DNA of 49,133 bases, from positions 1 through 49,133 of the forward strand of contig NZ_JAGQBU010000021.1 of NCBI RefSeq assembly GCF_024345795.1, given 5' to 3'. The DNA is from Synechococcus sp. J7-Johnson (GTDB lineage: Bacteria; Cyanobacteriota; Cyanobacteriia; PCC-6307; Cyanobiaceae). Of the stretch, positions 17,545-28,200 are shown piece by piece. A model generated the notes under the pieces. The model ran no database searches and had not been told where the DNA came from. It saw only the letters and a list, made by a program, of their open reading frames with translations. A program made the translations under genes and the position numbers. Position 1 is the stretch's first letter. Each line of letters opens with the position of its first letter.

Positions 17545-19424
17545 GCCAACGTTTTGAGGGCCGCAGGCCCAAGGGTGCCGGCTCCGGTGATCGCCCTTCC
17601 GGCGGAGCAAGGGGAGGCAAACCCTCCCGCTTCGGCAGCCCCCGTCCCGAATGGCGCGGCTCCGGTGGCAGCGGCTCCGGTGGAGGGTCCGGTGGCAGCT
17701 CAGAGCGCGACAGCCGTGACGGGCGTGCGGGGCGGCCCCAGGACAGCCGTGGCGGCTACCGGCCGGACGCCCCCCGGCGTGAGAGTTTCCAGCGCCCCCA
17801 GGGGGAGGCCCGCCCAGCGGGCCGTCCCACTCGCGTGATCGGCACCCGCCCCGCGGCACGGCGCTTCGACGACCAGCGCCCGGGAGCGGGACGGCGGCCT
17901 GAGGGTCGCTACGAAGGCAAACCTGAGCGCCGCCCAGCACCCTCGGGCCGCTCCGAAGGGCGACCGGAGGGTCGTCCAGAAGGCCGCCCTGAGGGCCGTC
18001 CTGAAGGCCGTCGCCCCAGCTTCGGAGCACCGCGCTTCAGCCGACCCGATGGGGACAGGCCCCGCTTTCAGCCGGGACGTCCCCCCGGCCGCACGCCCCG
18101 TTTCAGCGAACCGGAGGCGCCAGGACCCGAGAGCAGCGGCAGCTCCGAGCGGTTCGGCGCCGAGCCCGCCGACGACCTGATCTGGGGCCGCCACTCCACC
18201 CAGGCCGCCCTGGAGGGTGATCGTCCGATCCACCGCATCTGGTGTACCCCGGAGCTGCGCTTCGCTCCACGCTTCCTGCAACTGCTGCGCGATGCCAAGG
18301 CCAGTGGCGTGCTGGTGGAGGAAGTCACCTGGGCTCGCCTTGGACAGATCAGCGGCGGCGCTGTCCACCAGGGCATCGTGCTGCAGGCCGCGGCGGCAGA
18401 AACCCTGGATCTGGCCAGCCTGATCGACGGCTGCCGCGGCATCGGCGAAGCGCCGCTGCTGATGGCGGTGGACGGCCTCACCGATCCCCACAACCTGGGG
18501 GCGATCGTGCGCAGCGCCGAGGCCCTTGGCGCCCATGGCCTGGTGCTGCCCCAGCGGCGCAACGCGGGCCTCACCGGCTCGGTTGCGAAGGTGGCGGCCG
18601 GCGCCCTCGAGCACCTGCCCGTGGCCCGGGTGGTGAATCTCAACCGCTCGATCGAGCAGCTCAAGGACGCGGGCTACCGCGTGGTGGGCCTGGCCGAGGA
18701 AGGCAATGTGAGCCTGATCGAAGCTGATCTCGATGGTCCCCTGGTGGTGGTCACCGGCTCTGAGGCCGATGGTCTCTCGATGCTCACCCGCAAACACTGC
18801 GACCAGCTGATCCGCATCCCCCTGCGCGGCGCCACCCCCAGCCTGAACGCCTCGGTGGCCACCGCCCTGCTGCTCTACGAAATCGCCCGACGGGGCTGGA
18901 TGAAGACCATCAGCGGCAACGCCCCGGCTCCGCGACTGGTGCGGCCCCAGGTGCCCACCACCGCAGCCGCCAGCAGCAGCCCAGCCCTGGAAACCACTCA
19001 GGAGCTTGAGGCTTCCCTGAGCGACAGCGAATCAGGCACGACAACCGATGCCTCGATCGAACCTGCACCGGAGACAACAACCCCAGATCCGGAAGCAACA
19101 GCTCAGATCGTTCCAACCGGGGAGGCCGACACTCCGTTTGAGCCAGCCCCGGAGGCCGACGACTCGTTCAATCCAGCTCCGGATGCGAGCAGCGTGGGCG
19201 AGATTGAGGAAGTGATTGAGGAAGTGATCGATCAGGAGATTCAGGCGGACCCACAACAAGTCATCCAGGAGCCAACCGAGGACGTGATCCAGGACGAGAG
19301 TCCGGAGGTTGCTGCAGAGGAACCCGCCCCTGGGCTGGACCTGCGGGTGTCCCTCCCGGAAGAGATCGAGCTGGGTTTCACACCCGCCACCGGCTCGCCG
19401 TTCCAGGGGGACATCCGCCTGTGA
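17541..19424 (+). CDS. rlmB: 23S rRNA (guanosine-2'-O-)-methyltransferase RlmB-like, with long disordered extensions
   Basis: The SPOUT/TrmH methyltransferase core spans about residues 210-455: LIWGRHSTQAALEG, DPHNLGAIVRSAEALGAHGLV, VTGSEADGLS and LNASVATALLLYEIAR (the trefoil-knot SAM site). RlmB methylates G2251 of 23S rRNA in E. coli numbering. At 627 residues it is more than twice the usual length. The first roughly 210 residues are Arg/Gly/Pro-rich and surely disordered, with a tandem PEGR repeat, and the last roughly 165 are strongly acidic Glu/Pro/Thr-rich. The opposite charge of the tails may mediate RNA or self-interaction; this is inference. It is coupled to mrnC by a 4-base overlap. 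Confidence 0.88.
   Translation: MSQRFEGRRPKGAGSGDRPSGGARGGKPSRFGSPRPEWRGSGGSGSGGGSGGSSERDSRDGRAGRPQDSRGGYRPDAPRRESFQRPQGEARPAGRPTRVIGTRPAARRFDDQRPGAGRRPEGRYEGKPERRPAPSGRSEGRPEGRPEGRPEGRPEGRRPSFGAPRFSRPDGDRPRFQPGRPPGRTPRFSEPEAPGPESSGSSERFGAEPADDLIWGRHSTQAALEGDRPIHRIWCTPELRFAPRFLQLLRDAKASGVLVEEVTWARLGQISGGAVHQGIVLQAAAAETLDLASLIDGCRGIGEAPLLMAVDGLTDPHNLGAIVRSAEALGAHGLVLPQRRNAGLTGSVAKVAAGALEHLPVARVVNLNRSIEQLKDAGYRVVGLAEEGNVSLIEADLDGPLVVVTGSEADGLSMLTRKHCDQLIRIPLRGATPSLNASVATALLLYEIARRGWMKTISGNAPAPRLVRPQVPTTAAASSSPALETTQELEASLSDSESGTTTDASIEPAPETTTPDPEATAQIVPTGEADTPFEPAPEADDSFNPAPDASSVGEIEEVIEEVIDQEIQADPQQVIQEPTEDVIQDESPEVAAEEPAPGLDLRVSLPEEIELGFTPATGSPFQGDIRL
17955..18014 (+). repeat. 12-bp in-frame tandem repeat (EGRP) inside rlmB
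   Basis: Five consecutive 12-base units encode EGRP four times and then EGRR, beginning at codon 139. Units differ at third positions (for example GAAGGGCGACCG and GAGGGTCGTCCA), so the repeat is kept at protein level and is not a very recent slippage product. Confidence 0.85.
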
Positions 19425-19506
19425 TGCATCGGCCCCTGCCTGCGCCGGATTCGATACGGGGGCGGGGCCCTTCGATCGGCACAATGGTGCGGTTCGCCAC
19501 GGTTCG

Positions 19507-19755
19507 ATGAACCCCTTGATTCGGCTGCTCAGAGGCATGGCCAACGGTCTTGGGGTGGCCTGGTGGGCGCGGGTGGAAACCCAGGCGCCGCACGTCGTCT
19601 ACTGGTTCGGGCCGTTCGTGCGCCGGGAGGATCTGGAGGCGAAGCTTCCTGTTTTTCTCGGCGATGTGAGCAATGAGCAACCGGGTTCGATGGAGCACGA
19701 ACTGCTGCAGGTCCGCCGCGGTGAACCCCTCACCGAAGACCTGGACCCTGGCTGA
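19507..19755 (+). CDS. DUF1816 domain protein
   Basis: An 82-residue protein; [40 protein letters not shown] matches DUF1816, a small cyanobacterial family related in sequence to CpcD-like segments and of unknown function. ATG 19507 is the only sensible start. It is 30 bases upstream of gatA on the same strand. No membrane segment is seen. Confidence 0.8.
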   Translation: MNPLIRLLRGMANGLGVAWWARVETQAPHVVYWFGPFVRREDLEAKLPVFLGDVSNEQPGSMEHELLQVRRGEPLTEDLDPG

Positions 19756-19784
19756 TAGCGTCGCTCGATGCAAGGCAAGGGCTG

Positions 19785-21245
19785 ATGGGGATCGCCGAGT
19801 GGCGTGGGCAACTGGAGCGCGGCGAGATGTCGGCCCGGGAGCTCACCGACCAGCATCTGGCCCGGATCGAGGCCGTCGACGCAGAGCTGCATTCCTTCCT
19901 GGAGGTCACCGCGGAGCGGGCCCGCGCCGATGCTGACCGCATCGATGCCGCCCGGTCGGCTGGCGACACCCTGCCGCCCCTGGCCGGCGTCCCCCTGGCG
20001 ATCAAGGACAACCTCTGCACCAAGGGCATCCGCACCACCTGCTCCAGCCGGATGCTGGAGCACTTCGTGCCCCCCTATGAGTCCACCGTCACCGAGCGGC
20101 TCTGGCAGGCCGGCGGAATCCTGATCGGCAAGACCAACCTCGACGAGTTCGCCATGGGCAGCTCGACGGAAACCTCCGCCTTCGGTCCCAGCCGCAACCC
20201 CTGGAACCCCGAGCGGGTGCCGGGCGGCAGTTCCGGTGGCAGCGCCGCTGCCGTGGCCGCCGGCGAATGCGTCGCATCGCTGGGCTCCGACACCGGCGGC
20301 TCGATCCGTCAGCCGGCCGCCTTCTGCGGTGTGGTGGGCCTCAAACCCACCTACGGCAGGGTGAGCCGCTGGGGTCTGGTGGCCTTCGCCAGCTCCCTGG
20401 ATCAGGTGGGGCCATTCAGCACCAGCGTGGCCGATGCCGCCGAGCTGCTGCAGGTGATCGCCGGTGAGGACCGCCGTGATGGCACCTGCCTCAAGGCACC
20501 GGTTCCCGACTACCGCGCTGCGCTGCAGAAGCCTGTGAAGGGCCTGCGGGTGGGGCTGGTGAAGGAATGCTTCGAGGCCGACGGTCTCGATCCCCAGGTG
20601 AAGGCCTCGGTACTGGCGGCCGCCGCCCAGCTGGAGGCCATGGGCTGCGAGCTGGTGGAGGTGAGCTGCCCCCGCTTCAACGACGGCATCGCCACTTACT
20701 ACGTGATCGCCCCCTCGGAGGCGTCGGCCAACCTGGCCCGCTACGACGGCGTGAAATACGGCTACCGCTCCGAGCAGGCCGGCAGCCTGGCGGAGATGAC
20801 GGCCCGCAGCCGCGCCGAGGGCTTCGGTGATGAGGTGCAGCGCCGCATCCTGATCGGCACCTATGCCCTCTCGGCCGGCTATGTGGATGCCTACTACAAG
20901 AAAGCCCAGCAGGTGCGCACCCTGATCCGGCGCGACTTCGACGCCGCCTTCACCAAGGTGGACGTGCTGCTCACGCCTACCTCCCCCACCACCGCCTTCC
21001 GCTTCGGCGCCCACGCCGAGGATCCTCTGGCGATGTACCTGGCCGATCTGCTGACGATCCCGGCGAACATGGCCGGCCTGCCGGCCATCAATGTGCCCTG
21101 CGGCTTCGACGACAGCGGCCTGCCGATCGGCCTGCAGCTGATCACCGGCGTGCTCGAGGAGCCGCTCCTGCTGCAGGTGGCCCACAACTACGAGCAGGCA
21201 GCCAGGGTGATGGAGAAGCGGCCCGCCGCGGCCCTGGTGCCCTGA
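19785..21245 (+). CDS. gatA: Glutamyl-tRNA(Gln) amidotransferase subunit A
   Basis: GatA hydrolyses glutamine and passes ammonia to GatB to convert Glu-tRNA(Gln) into Gln-tRNA(Gln). The 486-residue amidase has the Ser-cisSer-Lys triad: Lys74 in AIKDNLC, Ser149 in GGSSGGSAA and Ser173 in [14 protein letters not shown]. Length is normal. It follows the DUF1816 gene and is followed after 77 bases by dnaE. gatB and gatC are not in this window, as is common in cyanobacteria. Confidence 0.97.
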   Translation: MGIAEWRGQLERGEMSARELTDQHLARIEAVDAELHSFLEVTAERARADADRIDAARSAGDTLPPLAGVPLAIKDNLCTKGIRTTCSSRMLEHFVPPYESTVTERLWQAGGILIGKTNLDEFAMGSSTETSAFGPSRNPWNPERVPGGSSGGSAAAVAAGECVASLGSDTGGSIRQPAAFCGVVGLKPTYGRVSRWGLVAFASSLDQVGPFSTSVADAAELLQVIAGEDRRDGTCLKAPVPDYRAALQKPVKGLRVGLVKECFEADGLDPQVKASVLAAAAQLEAMGCELVEVSCPRFNDGIATYYVIAPSEASANLARYDGVKYGYRSEQAGSLAEMTARSRAEGFGDEVQRRILIGTYALSAGYVDAYYKKAQQVRTLIRRDFDAAFTKVDVLLTPTSPTTAFRFGAHAEDPLAMYLADLLTIPANMAGLPAINVPCGFDDSGLPIGLQLITGVLEEPLLLQVAHNYEQAARVMEKRPAAALVP

Positions 21246-21322
21246 GCCAGCGGCCAGCTGACACCACATCTGGTGGCCGGTAACGTGGCATCACCCCGTG
21301 GTGGCGTCTGACGCCTGAGCCT

Positions 21323-24300
21323 TTGGCCTTCGTCCCCCTCCACAACCACAGCGATTACAGCCTTCTCGACGGCGCCAGCCAGCTGCCGCAGATGGTGAAG
21401 CGGGCCGTGGCGCTGGGCATGCCGGCCCTGGCCCTCACCGATCACGGCGTGATGTATGGCGCGATCGAGCTGCTGAAGCTCTGCACCGCAGCCGGCATCA
21501 AGCCGATCATCGGCAACGAGATGTACGTGATCAACGGCACGATCGACGATCCGTGGGTCAAGGGCGAACGCCGATATCACCTGGTGGTGCTCGCCAAGAA
21601 CGACACCGGCTACCGCAATCTGGTGAAGCTCACCAGCCTCAGCCACCTGCGCGGTATGCGCGGGCGCGGCATCTTCTCGCGGGCCTGCATCGACAAGCAG
21701 CTGCTGGAGCAGTACAGCGAGGGACTGATCCTGGCCACCGCCTGCCTGGGCGGTGAGATTCCCCAGGCGATCCTGCGGGGCCGCCCCGATGTGGCTCGCG
21801 ACGTGGCCCGCTGGTATCAGGAGCGTTTCGGCGCCGACTTCTACCTGGAGATCCAGGACCACGGCTCGCCGGAAGACCGGATCGTGAACGTGGAGCTGGT
21901 GCGGATCGCCCAAGAGCTGGGCATCGAGCTGATCGCCACCAACGATGCCCACTACCTCAGCAGCGCCGATGTGGAGGCCCATGACGCCCTGCTCTGCGTG
22001 CTCACCGGCAAGCTCGTGACCGACGAGAAACGGCTGCGGTACACCGGCACCGAGTACATCAAGAGCGAGGCGGAGATGGGCCGCCTGTTCGCCGATCACC
22101 TCGAGCCGGAGGTGGTGGTCGCAGCGATCGCCAACACCGCGTCGGTGGCCGAGAAGGTGGAGGCCTACGACATCCTCGGCCGCCAGCAGATGCCCCGCTT
22201 CCCCATCCCGGACGGGCACACGGCCGTGAGCTATCTGGCGGAGGTGTCGGAGGCGGGGCTGCGCCAGCGGCTGCACCTTGGCGGCAGTGATCCGATCGAT
22301 CCGCTCTATGGCGAGCGGCTGGCCTTCGAGCTGCAGGTGATGGAGCAGATGGGCTTCCCCACCTACTTCCTGGTGGTGTGGGACTACATCCGCTTCGCCC
22401 GTGAGCAGGGCATTCCGGTGGGGCCTGGGCGGGGCTCGGCTGCCGGCTCCCTGGTGGCCTACGCGCTCGGCATCACCGCCCTCGATCCGGTGGAGCATGG
22501 GCTGCTGTTCGAGCGCTTCCTCAACCCGGAACGCAAGTCGATGCCTGACATCGACACCGATTTCTGCATCGAACGCCGCGGCGAGGTGATCGAGTACGTC
22601 ACCCAGCGCTACGGCGAGGACAAGGTGGCGCAGATCATCACCTTCAACCGGATGACCTCCAAGGCGGTGCTCAAGGATGTGGCCCGCGTGCTGGACATCC
22701 CCTACGGCGATGCCGACCGCCTGGCCAAGCTGATTCCAGTTGTGCGGGGCAAGCCCGCCAAGCTGGCGGAGATGATCGGCCCCGATTCGCCGGCAGCTGA
22801 ATTCCGCGAGAAATACGAGAATGATGATCAGGTGCGCCGCTGGGTCGACATGGCCCGCCGCATCGAGGGCACCAACAAGACCTTCGGCGTGCATGCCGCC
22901 GGTGTGGTGATTGCGGCTGAACCGCTGGATTCACTGGTGCCGCTGCAGCGCAACAACGACGGCCAGGTGATCACCCAGTACTTCATGGAGGACGTGGAGG
23001 CGATGGGGCTGCTGAAGATGGACTTCCTCGGCCTCAAGAACCTGACGATGATCGACAAGACCGTGGATCTGGTGGAGCAGGGAAGCGGTGAACGCATCGA
23101 CCCCGATACATTGCCGCCCAACGATCCAGGCACCTACGAGCTGCTGGCCCGCGGCGATCTAGAGGGCATTTTTCAGCTGGAATCCAGCGGCATGCGCCAG
23201 ATCGTGCGCGACCTCAAACCCTCGTCGCTGGAGGACATCTCGTCAATTCTGGCGCTCTACCGGCCAGGTCCGCTCGATGCCGGACTGATCCCGAAATTCA
23301 TCAACCGCAAGCATGGCCGCGAAGCGATCGACTTCGCCTGCCCGGCCCTGGAGCCGATCCTGAAGGAAACCTACGGGATCATGGTGTATCAGGAGCAGAT
23401 CATGCGCATCGCGCAGGATCTGGCCGGCTATTCGCTCGGAGAAGCGGATCTGCTGCGGCGGGCGATGGGTAAGAAGAAGGTGTCGGAGATGCAGAAGCAT
23501 CGCCACCAGTTCGTGGAAGGTGCCACGGCGCGGGGCGTGAATGCCACGGTGGCCGAAGCACTGTTTGAGCAGATGGTGCTGTTCGCCGAATACTGCTTCA
23601 ACAAGAGCCACTCCACCGCCTACGGCGCGGTGACGTATCAGACGGCCTACCTCAAGGCCCATTACCCGGTGGCGTACATGGCCGCCCTGCTGACGGTGAA
23701 TGCCAGCAGTACGGAGAAGGTGCAGCGCTATATCGCCAATTGTCAGGCGATGGGCATCGAGGTGATGCCCCCCGATCTCAATGCCTCCGGCATTGATTTC
23801 ACCCCGAAAGGAGAGAAGATTCTCTTCGGACTATCAGCAGTGCGCAACCTCGGCGACGGCGCCATCCGCCAGCTGCTGGAGGCCCGCGTCCAGGACGGTG
23901 CCTTCGCCTCCCTGGCCGATCTCTGCGACCGGATCCCCACCACGCTGATGAACCGGCGGGCCCTGGAGTCGCTGATCCACTGCGGTGCCCTTGATGGGCT
24001 GGAGCCCAATGCCAACCGCGCCCAGCTGATGGCCGACCTCGATCTGGTGCTCGACTGGGCCAGCTCCCGTGCCAGGGACCGGCTGAACGGCCAGGGCAAC
24101 CTGTTCGATCTCTTCGCCGCCCCCGCCGAAACTGCCGTATCAGCCACTGCCGTTCAGAGCACCGCCCCAAAGGCGGCTCCGGTGGCCGACTATCCCCCCA
24201 AGGAAAAGCTGCGCCTGGAGAAGGAACTGGTGGGCTTCTACCTCTCGGATCACCCCCTGCGGCAACTGGCCCGCCCAATCCAGATGCTCTCGCCGATCAG

Positions 24301-24847
24301 CCTGGGGCGGCTGGAGGAGCAGGCCGACAAGGCGAGGGTGAGTGTGGTGGCCATGCTGCCGGAGGTGCGCCAGGTGACGACGCGCAAGGGCGATCGGATG
24401 GCTGTGCTGCAGCTCGAAGACCTCAGCGGCAGCGCCGAGTGCGTGGTGTTCCCCAAGGCCTTCGCCCGCCTCAGTGACCACCTGATGGTGGATGCGCGAT
24501 TGATGATCTGGGGATCGGTGGACCGGCGCGACGACCGGGTGCAGCTGATCCTGGATGATTGCCGCGCCATCGACGATCTCGATGTGCTGCTGGTGGAGCT
24601 GATGGCGGATCAGGCCAGCGACATCACGGTGCAGCACCGCCTGCGCGAATGCCTGGTGCGGCATCGGCCGGAGCAGGAGGAAGCCGGGGTGCGCGTGCCG
24701 GTGGTGGCGAAAGTGAAGCTCCACGACCAAACCCGCTACGTGCGCCTCGGACACCAGTTCTGCGTGCGCGATGGCGAAGCGGCCATGGCCAGCCTCAGCG
24801 CTGCCTCATTCACGGCCCGACTGGGTTCACCTCTGCAACTGACCTGA
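21323..24847 (+). CDS. dnaE: DNA polymerase III subunit alpha
   Basis: Replicative polymerase catalytic subunit, 1174 residues. The N-terminal PHP domain begins [15 protein letters not shown]. The polymerase core includes [14 protein letters not shown] and the catalytic acidic motif MPDIDTDF (about residue 409). The C-terminal region has the helix-hairpin-helix ([14 protein letters not shown]) and an OB fold ([22 protein letters not shown]). The start is TTG 21323, directly before the PHP motif and with no ATG available. The [10 protein letters not shown] junction, where many cyanobacteria carry the split DnaE intein, is continuous here, so the gene is intein-free and not split. Confidence 0.97.
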   Translation: MAFVPLHNHSDYSLLDGASQLPQMVKRAVALGMPALALTDHGVMYGAIELLKLCTAAGIKPIIGNEMYVINGTIDDPWVKGERRYHLVVLAKNDTGYRNLVKLTSLSHLRGMRGRGIFSRACIDKQLLEQYSEGLILATACLGGEIPQAILRGRPDVARDVARWYQERFGADFYLEIQDHGSPEDRIVNVELVRIAQELGIELIATNDAHYLSSADVEAHDALLCVLTGKLVTDEKRLRYTGTEYIKSEAEMGRLFADHLEPEVVVAAIANTASVAEKVEAYDILGRQQMPRFPIPDGHTAVSYLAEVSEAGLRQRLHLGGSDPIDPLYGERLAFELQVMEQMGFPTYFLVVWDYIRFAREQGIPVGPGRGSAAGSLVAYALGITALDPVEHGLLFERFLNPERKSMPDIDTDFCIERRGEVIEYVTQRYGEDKVAQIITFNRMTSKAVLKDVARVLDIPYGDADRLAKLIPVVRGKPAKLAEMIGPDSPAAEFREKYENDDQVRRWVDMARRIEGTNKTFGVHAAGVVIAAEPLDSLVPLQRNNDGQVITQYFMEDVEAMGLLKMDFLGLKNLTMIDKTVDLVEQGSGERIDPDTLPPNDPGTYELLARGDLEGIFQLESSGMRQIVRDLKPSSLEDISSILALYRPGPLDAGLIPKFINRKHGREAIDFACPALEPILKETYGIMVYQEQIMRIAQDLAGYSLGEADLLRRAMGKKKVSEMQKHRHQFVEGATARGVNATVAEALFEQMVLFAEYCFNKSHSTAYGAVTYQTAYLKAHYPVAYMAALLTVNASSTEKVQRYIANCQAMGIEVMPPDLNASGIDFTPKGEKILFGLSAVRNLGDGAIRQLLEARVQDGAFASLADLCDRIPTTLMNRRALESLIHCGALDGLEPNANRAQLMADLDLVLDWASSRARDRLNGQGNLFDLFAAPAETAVSATAVQSTAPKAAPVADYPPKEKLRLEKELVGFYLSDHPLRQLARPIQMLSPISLGRLEEQADKARVSVVAMLPEVRQVTTRKGDRMAVLQLEDLSGSAECVVFPKAFARLSDHLMVDARLMIWGSVDRRDDRVQLILDDCRAIDDLDVLLVELMADQASDITVQHRLRECLVRHRPEQEEAGVRVPVVAKVKLHDQTRYVRLGHQFCVRDGEAAMASLSAASFTARLGSPLQLT

Positions 24848-25216
24848 GGGGATCAGAAGACGTAGCGACGAATAGACCTATAAATGGATAGTCAATTGCA
24901 GGTCCGATATTGTATTTCAATAGGTTCAAGGTATCTCTGAAGATCCAGATTATTGGCATTTTATCCAATAGGTTTTTAATTCTGGCACTGAAGTGAAGGG
25001 CTCTAAAAACCATGTGATTGGGGCTCAGAAGCAAAACCCCATGCGCACTCCCACCCCCTTCCTGAAAGCCAAGAGCGTCCTCATGAAGATAGATCACAGT
25101 CTTCCGCTTCTCCATGGCCAATGAGTATCGTTTAAAAAATTATTAAAGTTAAACAACCAACTCCTTCAGTTGAGCCACAGACCCTACAACCACGATTCAA
25201 CACGCCGGAAACTAAA
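24848..25216. other. AT-rich spacer at the left edge of the island
   Basis: This stretch marks the change from GC-rich core DNA to the accessory cassette. No convincing gene is present; a reverse frame at 24810-25121 overlaps the dnaE end and has no recognisable features. The promoter for the cassette is expected here, but no -35/-10 pair stands out. No tRNA, integrase site or obvious repeat was found at the junction. Confidence 0.55.
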
Positions 25217-28200
25217 GTGCCATGGTTTTCGCTAGCACCACTGAGTCTCGAACTGCTGTATCTCAGTAAGCCGACGAGGGCCGTAGAGGCTGCGTTTAAT
25301 CCGTCGCTGCTGCCCTGGAGTGCCTCAGGCCAAGATTTTAGTTCGGACACCGCCTTTCTGGGCGATGAAGTGTCTTCACCACCATTCCAGAATCGGAATC
25401 TGGTGCTACTCCCAGGCATCCATTTGCACTGGCAGGTGCCGCGGGAGTTGACACGCAGCAAGTTAACACGCAGCAAGGGGGATCCAACCGGCCAGCGCAT
25501 GGAGGGCATCCATCCACAGCTGCCCAATCGCTGGCTGATCACCCGAACCATTCCCGATCAGGGCCAATGGCCGAATTGGACTCGGTCCCGATGGATCGTG
25601 GAAAGTGATTTTCTCCATCCGCTCAGCGGACCAATTCCGCCTGGTGCAACCGCCTATCCAAATATAGACAAAGGAGGGAAAGAAGAGAGTGTGCAGGCAT
25701 TCCGCTATTTGGGGCGAACACTTTCACTAGAGAATTGGCTAGAAGTTGGAAACAAGGGGGAATATCTCGCTGATGGGTTAACGGTGATGGGATATGGCAA
25801 CCCCGCCTTTGCGGCCTTTGCTTCGGATTGCCGAGGGATTTTTACATTTCACGACAATGAGGCCAATGACTCACGGGCTGCCAAGTACTCCGTCGTTGGC
25901 TTTTACAATGATTCAGTAAATCCTCCATCCTTTGCGACCAATACAATACCATCTGACGAAGATCCTTTTCCAGATTCTCGACCTGGCATTCTTTACATTG
26001 GCAAGACAGAGTTTAGCCCTGAGTCATTAGCCAATTCTGATCCTTCGTCAGCCTTATCCCAAGAAGAGACAACCAGGAAGCGTCGGTTGGATGCGCGACG
26101 TGGACAGGTTTTAAGCCAGCTGGTCGAGAAGCCCGAATCTGATGCAAACCTGGCTACTCACATTGCGATTGGTCATACGGCAACTGAGGCGCTGTGTGCA
26201 TTTTTAGCAGATTCATTTCTAGCCGAAAACAAGGATAATCCTCTACCGGACAAGAGCACGATCGAAGAGCAACTGGAAGCGATCCTCATGGCGGCCGATC
26301 TCGAGCATCGCCTGCAGGACCATTACCCCAAATTTCTTGAAGGCCGACACGCCAAAGGATTCACAGCCTTTCACGGAGGCATGCGCTGGCTGATCAAGCC
26401 CGAAGCCCGCGAAACGAAGCCTCCGGTTGTGAACAGCAAGACTGTTGAGCCAGGAGAGGCAACGCCAACCATACCCGCTGAGTGCTTGGGGCTGCTTGAC
26501 AACCTGAACGCCTTTCAGAAGAAACTTGAAAAGCACGAACACACTCGGCGCACACTCGTCGATCGGCTTTCCTCAGACTGGCACAAATACATGCTTTGTG
26601 CATATCCACCACCAAACAGCCGTGACATCTTTCCAGAAGCCGACAAAGTCGTGCATCTGATCAAGTCAACAACAATGAAAGAGATCAAAAAGATCGACGA
26701 GAAGATTGAGCAAGTCCAGGAGAAGCGGGATGAGATAGTTGACAGGATTCAAGATTTTCTTTCGCTACAAGTGGACCGAAAGACCGACGTTAATATTCTT
26801 CGCCTGAAGTCGATTCCAGGCAGTCGATTCTGGTCACCAAGCAATCCTGTTGTCGTTTTGGCTGCGCCTTCTGAAATTGAAGGTTATCTGCCCTCTGCCG
26901 CTTCGCGCGTTAACCATGACGATTCAACCAGCCGGCCTAAAATTGAGCTGCTGCTCGTCCCTGATCCAGTATTCTTTGAGATGTTTGAAAATGAGATTGT
27001 TCAAAAGTTTGATAATGACAACACGGAAACTTTTCAACGTGAGCACCACGATCATCCCGCCCGACCAATTTATGTGGAATGGTCCGCCCAGCTTCGATCT
27101 CCAGAAGCAGACTTCAGCCATTACGAGGACCACTTCGACACCCATTACCTATCCTCTCGATTCGCGCCCGCTGCGGGAAGCCCAGACCTGACGCCACTGG
27201 CTGCCAGCGACTCCACCGACACAATCGATGAGGGCCCCGACGAAGAGTCTGCCTATGCGGGGCGGAGCTTGATCACAGTCAACGCGGCGCAGCTGCTCCA
27301 TGAGCGGCTCTGGACGTTTCTGAAGCAACAGTTTCTGAAGCAACAAGTCAGCAGCGATACCCCACTTCTGGACGAAAACAATGAGCAGGAGGTGATCGAA
27401 CGTCTGAGCCAAGCCGAAACAGAGGACCAAAGCCTGACCAGGACCGCCCTTTGGGCCTGGGGATTCCTCGAGCGAACGAAGATCCTCTGCCTGCCCCTGG
27501 GCGGTTTCAATGACGCTCTGCTGATGCGGCGGCAGACCGTGCAACTGCCGATTGCCGAACCGATCGGCTTCAAGGAGTACCAGCGCTTTGCCAGAGACCT
27601 GCGGGCGATCGTCGGCGAGTTGCCGACCCACACACCCGTTCCCCTGGCGCGTTTCCATCCCATTCGGGTGGGCGAACTGCAGCTCGACCGTCTCCGGATC
27701 ATCGATTCCTTCGGGCGTGCCTTCGACATCACGCTGGCCAAAAAGAATGTGATCGCGGCCGAGCCCCTGCGCGGGGATGCCGGGCACGTCGTTTTCCCAC
27801 CGCGTTTCCTGCAGCCACTGCGTGCGGTGTTCCGCTGGCTGTCCGGCGGGCACGAGGCGGTGGAATCGAACAGCCATCCGAATACGACACCCATTTGCGG
27901 ATGGTTGCTGCCCAACAGGCTGGATGAATCGATCGCTGTTTACGACGCAGATGGGAAAGGCATTGGCACGGTTGACGTGGATGGCCTGTGGCGGCCTGCA
28001 CCGGGTGAAGAGCATCCCATCGTGCCCCGGGACATTGAAAATCCGTTTCTGCAGCGGGTGATCCTGCACATTCTGGAGCGGGGTGAAACCGACGAGTTCC
28101 TCGAGACGATCAACGATGCGCTGGAGGAGATTGATCCGGATTCCTTCGCCGCCCATCCGGCCATCTCACTCTTGATCGGGCGGCCCATCGCGGTGGTACG

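Noticed and set aside
21251-21279. Inverted repeat CGGCCA/TGGCCG between gatA and dnaE as a terminator
   Set aside because: No T-run follows and the spacing allows only a weak, large-loop hairpin.
24810-25121. Reverse-strand 103-residue ORF after dnaE
   Set aside because: It overlaps the 3' end of dnaE, lies in AT-rich spacer and shows no domain or conserved pattern.
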